A stretch of 64,000 nt of DNA from Campanula takesimana (taxonomy: Eukaryota; Streptophyta; Magnoliopsida; Asterales; Campanulaceae): the NCBI GenBank assembly GCA_026119855.1, contig JAOWBW010000388.1, forward strand, positions 1,914,490 through 1,978,489. The letters are read 5' to 3'. The first letter of the stretch is position 1; each line of letters starts with the position of its first letter. The translations under genes were made by a program, and so were the position numbers. Shown one piece after another: positions 55,801-64,000 of this stretch. The notes under the pieces are model-generated. The model saw only the letters and a program-made list of their open reading frames with translations. It was not told where the DNA came from and did no database searches.

Positions 55801-58240
55801 CGCTTCCTGCATTTCCTTTTCATGGGCACGTGTGCCCTTTCTAGACTTGTACAATGTACGACTATCTTAACATGCAAATCTAAATTAAAAATATTAATAA
55901 GATTATTTTTGAGGCGTGGAGCAAATATTGTCCTTCTTTCTTCCTTCTCAGCACAAGCGCTCTTTTTTTAGGGATTGCTCCCCTTTTCTCCCACCCTTGA
56001 CAATAACTCCACCATCCCTTCCTCTACAATAATTATACAAATTGGACATGCCATTTTAGAGCCTATCAAATGTTGTGCTGAGATTTTTTTTTTTTTTGGT
56101 GGTGGGGGTGTAGTGGGGTTTGGGAGGCGGTGTTGGGAGTGCTTAGGTCAAATATTATACTACTCCATCCATCCCAAAATAATCTTCACTTTTTTCGATG
56201 TTACTACACTTTTTTCGATGTTACTACGAAGGACTTTGAACAATGATTTTAGGTTGATTTAATTATCCTAATGAAAATCTAAAACTTGTTATTGATAGTA
56301 TTGTTGATGGTGTGTCAATTACAAGTTTTAGATTTTCATTAATACAATTGAGTCAGTCTAATATTATTGCTCAAAGATCCTTCGTAGTAACGGCGAAAAA
56401 AGTAGGAAAATCATTTTGGGACGGAGGTAGTACATCACAAGAAAGATTATTAGCGCTTTCCCAAAGTGTATTCGTTCACTCACCCAAGAAACTTATTTCT
56501 TCACATTGCAGGAAGCCATTGCGAAACCATGGAGATCTCTTCCTAGGAGAACGTCAAAGCTATACTATGCTTTGAGAGGTAACAATAACTATTGTGGCTT
56601 TATGTGCATCTTCTTTATCTATAACCCCCTCTGACACAAAATGATCTTCTCACTGCCATTTTTCATTGTCCCAAAATATTCTTCTCATTCCTACAATTTG
56701 GGCTTAAACGTGCATAAAAACAACATGGCTAGTGAAGGAAGTGTTCATATCCTTAAAAAGTTTGAATAGTCAAATGTGATCATTTTGGTACGGAGGGAGT
56801 ATTTTCTTGGAGACGTTTTAGAGTTGCAAATAAGGTCATGTTCAGTTTAGAAAAAAGGTGGATGGATAATTGCAAAACTTTCCAGAAGAAGAGAGCGTAT
56901 TGGTAGTAGGGAGATTTTACTTCAGTTGTTTAGAGACATGGTTCCTTGGATTGACTAAAACTTCAATTCTTGGTAGCAAAATAATTCTTGGTAGCAAAAT
57001 AATGGAGGCTGAAACACACCCTATATTAGGAAAGTATGTCTGAATACATTAGACATAAGAAACTAATACAAATCCCCAAATTTGTACGACCTCCCATCCC
57101 CCCCTCCCCCTCCACCTCACAACACACTTTTAGTACATTCTTCTTTTCAAAATTTCACCTGGTTTATTACTCCCTTCGTCCCGAAATGATCTTCCTTTTT
57201 TTTTTTTTTGTGGTCTTCACAAGGTACTTTGAGCAATAATTTTAGGTTAATTTAATTATCCTAATGAACCTAAATTTATTGCTCAAAGTACCTTCGCGTT
57301 AATAACAAACGAAAGTGGGAAGATCATTTCGGGACAGATGGAGTATCTCTTAGGTTTCCAGCAGTGTACTAATGAATTGTTGATTACTGGTTGCAAGATC
57401 CTGCTTGACCTTTTGTTTTACCACTGGAAACCAAAACAACTTGAGTGCCTATAGAGCTTGCGGCAGTGGTCTTATCATAATCTTTTATCAGTATAATATA
57501 ATTAAAAAAAGAAAAAAAACTAGATCGAGTTTGTCCACTTCTTCAGTGGACTTTTTTGGTTGAGAAAACATGTCGTGTGCTTCAAGGTTTTGCTTGAATT
57601 ATGGATATCAAGAAAAGGAATTAGGGACTTGCGTATCTTGTGATTAATCCATGGTTGTTGTTGGATGGTATGGTGGGTTGAATTCTTCTTTTGGTCCATT
57701 ACTTGTGCTTTTTCAGGTGTTATATGAGCCTTTTTTTTTTTTTTTTTGCAGTATTAGAAAGGTTTGAAGATGCTGAGAAACGTAATCCTGGAGAGACTTC
57801 AATCGAAGACCTTCCTAATCTCCTCAAACTGAGGAATGAACTTTGTCAGGCACATGTATGTTGTTGTCATATTTTTATTCAGTCTCTGTAATAATTATAC
57901 AAAGTTCTGATGTAGGCTCTCCCATGCAATTGCATGCAATTGCAGTCACTGAACATATCACACATTCCCGACTCTCTCCTAGAGAGGTTGGTGGCTTCTT
58001 CAAGAGAGTTTCCTCCAGTTTCTGCAATAATTGGTGGAATCCTCGGGCAGGTTAATATTTTGAGACCTCTCTCTCTACACGCCCTTCCCCCAGTTTATTT
58101 GACTTGTTCTATGTTGGTTGGTATTACAGGAAGTGATTAAAGCAATATCAGGGAAAGGAGATCCGTTGAAGAATTTCTTTTTCTATGATGCCACGGATGG
58201 CAAAGGTATAATAGAGGACATTTCTACCCCTGACACGTGA
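52888..58240 (+). CDS. SAE1: SUMO-activating enzyme subunit 1
   Basis: Ten exons: 52888-52970, 53062-53113, 53677-53872, 54037-54116, 54263-54379, 55022-55072, 56512-56578, 57752-57855, 57946-58050 and 58130-58240, giving 321 residues in phase. SAE1 (AOS1) pairs with SAE2 to adenylate SUMO and pass it to the E2 SCE1, mainly in the nucleus. The family start ALYDRQIRVWGVDAQRRLSKA leads into the ThiF/E1 nucleotide-binding fold with VLAGVGSLTLNDD. FDVVVISSCSLNAK and the ending EFPPVSAIIGGILGQEVIKA, FFFYDATDGKG are equally typical. As in the family, no catalytic cysteine domain is present. Length agrees with Arabidopsis SAE1. Introns 6 and 7 hold several MITEs, and intron 2 a hAT-type MITE. Confidence 0.95.
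53265..53430. mobile_element. hAT-type MITE
   Basis: A 166-bp element with ends CACTGGCGGAGC and (complement) CAATGGCAGAGC. Perfect 8-bp duplications TTACGAAA lie at 53257-53264 and 53431-53438. It is in SAE1 intron 2. Confidence 0.88.
55674..55840. repeat. two-copy tandem repeat, period about 82
   Basis: ATGTTCCAAATTT and GTTTCTTTTCTTGCTGCCC recur at an 82-base spacing in SAE1 intron 6. Confidence 0.75.
56163..56430. mobile_element. long-hairpin Stowaway-type MITE, family D
   Basis: TA-flanked, with CTCCATCCATCCCAAAATAA and TTTTGGGACGGAGGTAG ends. Most of the 268 bp are two inverted arms that pair around the centre. It lies 81 bp before SAE1 exon 7. Relatives: 57170-57343 and 62184-62430. 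Confidence 0.78.
56624..56799. mobile_element. Stowaway-type MITE, family A
   Basis: CCCCCTCTGACACAAAATGA and GGTACGGAGGGAG ends between TA dinucleotides. The interior matches 2245-2421. In SAE1 intron 7. Confidence 0.72.
57170..57343. mobile_element. long-hairpin Stowaway-type MITE, family D
   Basis: CTCCCTTCGTCCCGAAATGA and TCATTTCGGGACAGATGGAG ends. The arms share AAGGTACTTTGAGCAATAA and its complement. In SAE1 intron 7. Confidence 0.78.
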
Positions 58241-59016
58241 GACGAAAGGCGTGAGACGAAAGGCAATAAACATTAGAATTTAGGCATGTGAAATGAAGGT
58301 GAGTTTAGTTTGACTAATGTCCTAGGCTGATCATTATCGACAATTGGGTCTGGTGATCTACCTTTGGCCCTGTAACTGAGCCATCAATTGAAACAATCTG
58401 TATTAGCTGTCTACTTTATGCTCATTTGAGATGAGAAAAATCATGTTCATCAAGCTAAGCTTGCATTTTGATTACTTATTTCGTGATAAATAACTTGCCC
58501 AATAACAGATTTCCGGAACTCTGTTACGTGATGGGCATTTTTAATATTCTTAAAGGTTGTCTATTTTCATTTGCAACTTATTTTACAGATTTCTATTTTA
58601 ATTTTTGGAAGGGGAAAAGAGTCGGATGGGTCGATGATTGACACGTCGAGTGGTTCTAAGGAACATGGCTCAAATGAACGAGTTAGATCCTACATCCGTA
58701 AATGAAAAATGAATTTAGCATTTCTAAAAGTTTGACGAAAAGAAGGAATATTCTTTCACACACACACAAAAATGAAGGCAAAAGAAAAAAAAAGGGGGGG
58801 GGGGGGGGGGGAGTAATGTTATCAGTATGTAAAAGATGAGGCATAATGCCGTTATGAATTTGAAATTGTAGCCATAATAAAATCAAATTTGAAATCGGAA
58901 ACAAATAATAAGAACGTGGGCAGTTTATATCCCGAAATAATCTCATGATCCTAGGCCACCATCATTGTAACACACACACACACACACACCAAACGTTGTT
59001 TGAAACCTGATAATAT
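58241..59016. other. spacer between SAE1 and the tail-anchored protein gene
   Basis: Contains the SAE1 3' end, a long G run at about 58794-58811 and an AC microsatellite near 58971-58989. No gene seen. Confidence 0.6.
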
Positions 59017-59820
59017 GTGTGTGTTGCAACAATGAATAAAACCCAGTACAAAAGAGGCACTATCACTACCACCATGGAATCATCCCAATTACCTTCTCAA
59101 GAACTTAAAGAAACTGACAAGGAAGTAGTAGAAGATGAAGAAGAAGATCCATTACAGAAACAACTCAAGAAGCTTGAACAAGAATGGAGTGTCTTCAAAC
59201 AATCAAAGTCAAACCCCCTGCAAAACACTCATCACTACTCAACTGACTCCATTGTCACCGAGGATTTTCAGTTATTGACCGAAAACTCCCCTATAGACCC
59301 AATGTCATCTTTGCAGCAGCAGCAAAGGAGGTTGTCTCCAGAAGGGTATTTTTGGAATTGGAGACAAAATGATAAGGCAGCAGTTGAAATGCTCAAAGAA
59401 GGATGGGATTCAATTGAAAGTAGTAAATTAAAGGGGAAGCGGCTTTTTGAGGATCTCTCGACCGAAGAAGAAGAAGAAGAAGAGGATGATGATGATATTT
59501 GTAGCGAATGCTTTAATCTGGTTCAAGAAAGTGAAGAGGGATTGGTGTTTTCTTGGGGTGAAAATGAAAACGCAGTTCTTGATTGTTGCTATTGTAATTC
59601 TTCTTCTTCTCCAGAGTGTGAGGAAATGGTAGAACGAGATGTGGTTAAGGAAACCGAGACGGCGGTGCTAATGAAGCTTAGGAATGATGGTATGATTGGA
59701 CATCAGAAGATATGGTGGGGGGTTGTTATAGCTTTGCTTGGATTGATCTTTGCAGTTTATATAGTCTCCAGGAAATTCAATGGTGGATACGTTGAGGACG
59801 TAACGCTAGCTCCAACGTGA
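59017..59820 (+). CDS. unrecognised acidic, tail-anchored membrane protein
   Basis: A single-exon frame of up to 267 residues; Met6 or Met20 could be the true start. I do not recognise the family. A charged N-terminal region has a short coiled-coil-like stretch (KQLKKLEQEWSVFKQ), then RRLSPEGYFWNWRQNDKAA and MLKEGWDSIESSKLKGKRL, an acidic run near residues 152-162 and a Cys-rich patch (CCYCNSSSSPEC). One hydrophobic helix at about 232-251 (WWGVVIALLGLIFAVYIVS) lies 16 residues from the C-terminus. With no signal peptide this is the layout of a tail-anchored protein facing the cytosol. Clean codon use over 800 bp and the membrane helix argue for a real gene. Function unknown. Confidence 0.72.
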   Translation: MCVATMNKTQYKRGTITTTMESSQLPSQELKETDKEVVEDEEEDPLQKQLKKLEQEWSVFKQSKSNPLQNTHHYSTDSIVTEDFQLLTENSPIDPMSSLQQQQRRLSPEGYFWNWRQNDKAAVEMLKEGWDSIESSKLKGKRLFEDLSTEEEEEEEDDDDICSECFNLVQESEEGLVFSWGENENAVLDCCYCNSSSSPECEEMVERDVVKETETAVLMKLRNDGMIGHQKIWWGVVIALLGLIFAVYIVSRKFNGGYVEDVTLAPT

Positions 59821-60571
59821 ATGTTCCTCCATCGATCTCTCCCTCACGCTAGCAATTCTGACAGTTTTTTCATGTCATAGGTAAGGTAAAAATAAAACGA
59901 ATACGTTGCATTATTTGATATTTTAGTCTAAAGTACGAATATGATTTGCATTGATTGATTCTTTAATGTGGTATGTTGCAAAGTATAGTTCAGTAATTAT
60001 TTTGTTTTGTTTTGTTTGTTTACCTTTAAAGTTTTCTTCTAGCCACCATTGTTGAGTTGAAGCTCGGTGCATGGAACTGGGCTTGCATGTGAATGATAAT
60101 CTGTTCTGATGCAAACAGTCTGCTAAACAAATACTCCCTCTTCCCAGAATGATCATCCCATTTGACTATTCAAACTTTTTACAGATATGAACACTTGCTT
60201 CACTAACCATGTTTTTTTTATGCACATTTAAACTCAAATTGTAGATATAGGAAGAACTTTTTGAGTGAGAGGACAAAATACAGCAAATGGGAATGGGAAG
60301 ATCATTTCGGGATAGAGGGAGGGAGTAAACAAAATCCCTCATAACATGTATATAAATGAAAATCATCTGGGTAAAGGCCAAATTGGCTTACAACTCTATA
60401 TAACATACTCATAACTCATAGGGAAAGTTGAAAAGAAGCAAGCCTCAATTCATAGCTATAAGGTGTATAAACCATACCAACTGGGAATTGTAAATTATAT
60501 AAAATCTGTAGAAATTGAATTAAAGCACAATAATGTCGAATGTCATGTGAGAAAAAGCGAAGGGAATACAT
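59821..60571. other. convergent 3' spacer
   Basis: Between the tail-anchored protein gene and the RGP gene. It holds one Stowaway element (60134-60325) and both 3' untranslated regions. Confidence 0.6.
60134..60325. mobile_element. Stowaway-type MITE, family A (inverted)
   Basis: CTCCCTCTTCCCAGAATGAT and GATAGAGGGAGGGAG ends between TA dinucleotides. The interior is the complement of 2245-2421. Confidence 0.72.
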
Positions 60572-63154
60572 CTACTTGGCTTTGGGGGCGGGCTTGGGGT
60601 CATCCTTCTTGAGTGCTTCTTGTGGGGCTGTTGAGTTTATCTCATCCCAAGCTTCAATCCAGGTAACCATGGCATCACCAAGCTTCTCGAAGTAAGGGTC
60701 AATGGGGCCCAGCTTCTCCTTGACTTGCTTTGAGAGCTCAATGTAGCATTTTTGCACAGTTGTGGCCTCCTTTGAGAGGACAACCTTTTGGAAGAAGGGG
60801 ATAATGTCCTCTTGCCAGTAAATACCCTTGTATTCTTTCTTCAGGTTGACAAATGGATTGCTTGCCTTGCTGTGCCAAATGTATGGCAGCCCTGTTTTCA
60901 CCCCAAGGCTCAAATGGTCGCAGATCACCTGCAAATGAGACATTGTAAAATGTAAGCATGTTGTTTGAAATTTGAGCAAGTAAAAAAAAAAAAGTCAACT
61001 GAAAAAGTCAAGGGGCGGTGGCGCATTACCTTGCAACACCATCCAGCCCACATATCGTCGTATCTTCCAATGGGCTGGCCATCTCCCATGAGGCCAAAAT
61101 ACATGGCGGGTCCAATCAGTTCCCTGTCGAAACCAAGGTTCATTCCGCACATGGGGAAGAGGGTTTCCTTTGGGATAGTCATGACAGCATCCACATACCT
61201 ATTTTGGGCCAAATATTAGCATAACACAAGAGAATACATGTAACGACCTGAACCCCAAAACCCAGTCCAATACATAAGTGCCACAGACTGCCCCCACTAA
61301 AATCAAGCACCTTGGGTCCATTTGTCTTACCATATGCCCACCCAAAAGTCCATGGAAGATGTTGGTGCCTAGTAGAAGTAGTATGTGCCCACTTAAACAA
61401 CGCACTAACTCCTACACCTAATTGATCTGGGATGGGGTATTACAATACTAATTAAAGTGCGAGTTTGTGTGCACAAATGTAGCGAGGTAAAGAAAGATGA
61501 ACCTGGTGTTGCGTTCAAGAGGCTTGACAAGCTGAGTAGGGGCATCATAGTCAGGAATGTTGAGCCAGAGACCATGCGAGATGGCAGTGGGAACACCTTC
61601 ACGTAAGCTGAAAGGGTAGCCACGGACAAAGTCAGCACCTTCCCTGTATGGGTCATACAAGGTGTTGAAGAAGAAGGGTGATGAAGGTTTCAGCAGGTTG
61701 CTTATGTGCTGAGCCAATGCATTGATCTCTTTCCCACTTGGATCCTTGGCCACCTTTTTTATTCAAAAATAAACAACAAAAAGATGTGGTCAAATACACC
61801 AACAATGCTTTGTAGCCAGATAGACTCGTTAGAAAGATGTACGGGTAGAACAGACATAATATGTATCGTTAGCCTAGCAGCAATTCTCAAGTTACATTTA
61901 CAATGGAAGGCACAATTAACAATGCCCATCAATCTTTGCCTCCTTAAGGGATATCCATATTCTGTTTGCTTTCACAATTTTTTGATAAATATATACTCCC
62001 CCTGTCCCATAAAATTACGTGCATCGCTTTCTTTTAGCATCTCCTAAATTAAGTGTTTGCATTTCTAAATAAGAAGATTGTCCCAGTGCAATTTTATCAG
62101 GATAAACGGAAAAATGCATTTCTTAAAAAATTGGCAAATACTATATCTCAATTTTTTTTTTTTTGACAAATACTTAGTTGCTACTCCTTGGCACAGAAAT
62201 TAGTCTCTTTTTTATTGCTACTACGAATGAACTTTGAGCAATGACTTAGGCTACTTATAATTATCTTAATATGAAAATCTAAAAACTGGTATTGGTAGTA
62301 TAATAACGGTGCATCAATAACAAATTGTAAATTTTCATTAAAATAACTAAAAGTAGCCTAAGTTATTGCTCAAAGTTTATTCATAATAACACTAATTAAA
62401 AAAGGGGTAACTTTCCCGGCTCGGAGGGACTATAACAAATGTTGTTGGCAAGGATTTCAATGAATAGGATTCAACAATCATTTGGGCCTTTTATTGGCCC
62501 AAATCATAGTAACTCGCAGATTCACAAATAAACAACAATTTAAATATCTTCACAAAAAAAAAAAAAAAAAAAAACAATTTAAATATCCATGAGAAGGGCC
62601 CACATTAGCAAATCTTTGTGCCCCGGGAAAAAGCAGATCTAATCAATATCATTGACATACAAGTGTCGTCATCATGATGCTGATCAATAGTAAGAAACAA
62701 GTGCACAACCCTAATTTTGAAAAAAAACATTGACCCCAATAAATCTGAGATTGCAATTTCGCAGTTGAAATCCGATCGGATCGGATCCAATTAGAAACTG
62801 GAAAGAAGAAATAGAGAGAAAGAGACTTACGAAGCAGTCGTCGTCAATGGTGTAGATGTACTTCTTCTTCGAGACCATAAATCCAAAGCATCGACAAGCA
62901 GAGTCCTTGAACGAGATGCAACTAGCCTTAGGACCGAGGATCCGGTTGATATCGTTACGGTTGTAGAGCTCGTAGTCAAAACCTTCGGGGACATGGATCT
63001 TCTTGGTGGGATCTCCATCCTGAACAATAATCAGATGGTAAGGCTGAAAGAAAGGCCTCCACATCTCGAGGAAATCAAGGTTCCTGATTGTGGGGATGAC
63101 AATGTCGAGCTCATCGACGAGCGGAGGTTTAACGATGGACGCCGGTTGTGCCAT
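60572..63154 (-). CDS. RGP: UDP-arabinopyranose mutase / reversibly glycosylated polypeptide
   Basis: Four minus-strand exons: 63154-62831, 61753-61503, 61198-61030 and 60928-60572, encoding 366 residues in phase. The enzyme interconverts UDP-arabinopyranose and UDP-arabinofuranose at the cytosolic face of the Golgi, supplying arabinose for cell-wall polymers. The family is obvious from DELDIVIPTIRNLDFLEMWR, HLIIVQDGDP and NRNDINRILGPKASCISFKD. The DDD metal/nucleotide motif is at 104-106 (YTIDDDCF). Arg152 and Arg159 (YREGADFVRGYPFSLREG) match the Arg pair seven apart in rice UAM, the first being the reversibly glycosylated residue. The C-terminus is Lys/Pro/Ala-rich, as usual. The members RGP1 to RGP4 cannot be told apart from sequence alone. 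A G run lies in the 5' leader. Confidence 0.96.
62184..62430. mobile_element. long-hairpin Stowaway-type MITE, family D
   Basis: Ends CTCCTTGGCAC and GGCTCGGAGGGAC are eroded, but the arms AACTTTGAGCAATGACTTAG and CTAAGTTATTGCTCAAAGTT pair well. In RGP intron 1. Confidence 0.7.
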
Positions 63155-64000
63155 GTTTTCCGATTGAGATGGAGGTCTTGAGGAAGGAGGGGGATTTATA
63201 GGGGGGGGGGGGTGGCGTGGAAAATAAAAAGGGGGAGATGGTAAGAGAGTGGGTGTGTCACATGGGGTATGAAGGGGAGGTGTTTTGGGGGAGTTTGAAT
63301 GTGAATTGAATTACCGGAAAAGGGGAGTCTCTGTCTATCTTGACAGCTGTTTCTTTGAATTTTGTGAGAGAATGAGTTTTAAGAGGATCGGGAGCAGCGG
63401 GTCATCTACAGTTGTGGACTTGTGGGTTCGGTATTTTTACACACCTAGAATTGCTATAGCACTATAGCAGTACAGTGCTCCGTAAAAGAGGAAGTCTTTT
63501 GTTTTGTATGTCACCTGAGACGGTGTTATACGTGAGACGAGTCTTATTAACGATAGAAAAAATGAGTTTGGCCATTTTCGTTGCTATACGTGAGACAAGT
63601 TTCGTTAATGATAGAAAAAATGAGTTTGTCCATTTTCGTTCATGCAGAGCAAACCATTTATTTTTTAATAATAATAAGACTCGTTTTATGTGTGAAACTG
63701 TCTCACACAAGTTTTTCTATGTAAAAATGACATATTCACTCCGTCTTGTTATGTGCACAAAATGAAAAATGCACTAGAATTTAGGAATGAATAATAGTGA
63801 ATAGTTGTTGTGAGTATGAAAAGTGAAAGAGAAGAGAGAATATGGGATAGATAATAATAGTGGACAGTTGCTATGAGTATGTCAAGTGTGTCTCACTGAA
63901 TAGAGAAATATATTAAATTTTCATTTTAGAAAAGTGTGACTTATCAATGAGACACACAAATGGAAGTTTGTGCACATTGTTATGGGACGAAGTGAGTAAT
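63155..64000. other. upstream region of RGP with terminal MITE
   Basis: A G run lies at about 63199-63211, 45-57 bp before the start codon. Near 63525-63660, segments with ATACGTGAGAC and GATAGAAAAAATGAGTTTG repeat twice. The window ends inside or at the edge of a Stowaway-like element from about 63738 (CTCCGTC...GGGACGAAGTGAG). No gene seen. Confidence 0.6.

Overview
The window is nuclear DNA from a flowering plant, probably a eudicot. It is AT-rich, its genes have many GT-AG introns, and every recognisable protein belongs to a plant family. Introns and spacers are full of small DNA transposons, many of them Stowaway-type elements ending in CTCCCTCCGTCC. I cannot name the species; nothing supports a bacterial, viral or organellar origin.

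Layout, left to right: (i) 1-3.2 kb, AT-rich spacer. (ii) 3.2-6.9 kb, minus strand, a chloroplast/thylakoid DUF1499 protein whose third intron holds a dead RTE-type LINE. (iii) 8.2 kb, a tRNA-Ser(UGA). (iv) 8.45-10.25 kb, plus strand, Mediator subunit MED30. (v) 10.8-20.6 kb, minus strand, a 14-exon protein with four CBS motifs, a PB1 domain and a C-terminal membrane anchor. (vi) 23.3 kb, plus strand, a 69-residue DUF3339 membrane protein. (vii) 24.4-28.3 kb, minus strand, a SEPALLATA-class MADS-box gene. (viii) 28.4-37.5 kb, a transposon-dense spacer with a Pack-MULE carrying a BRI1-like receptor fragment. (ix) 37.5-39.5 kb, plus strand, a second MIKC MADS-box gene, most like TM8. (x) 42.0-46.6 kb, plus strand, a mitochondrial gamma-carbonic-anhydrase-like complex I subunit. 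(xi) 47.3-52.7 kb, minus strand, an F-box/FIST protein, divergent from (xii) 52.9-58.2 kb, SUMO-activating enzyme subunit SAE1. (xiii) 59.0-59.8 kb, an unrecognised acidic tail-anchored protein. (xiv) 60.6-63.2 kb, minus strand, a UDP-arabinopyranose mutase (RGP). Exon-intron structures were built by hand; every one given keeps phase from start to stop.

The genes are ordinary housekeeping or developmental genes and do not form one pathway. From memory, the order MED30, CBS-PB1, DUF3339, gamma-CAL, F-box/FIST matches Arabidopsis At5g63480 to At5g63520, with the MADS pair as extra genes between DUF3339 and gamma-CAL. The most unusual content is the MADS pair and the transposon biology: a well-formed Pack-MULE with a partial BRI1-like sequence, a second Pack-MULE candidate, six hAT-type non-autonomous elements with 8-bp target duplications, and a five-copy MITE family of about 182 bp with 9-bp duplications. 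I found no CRISPR array, operon or clearly undescribed molecular system.
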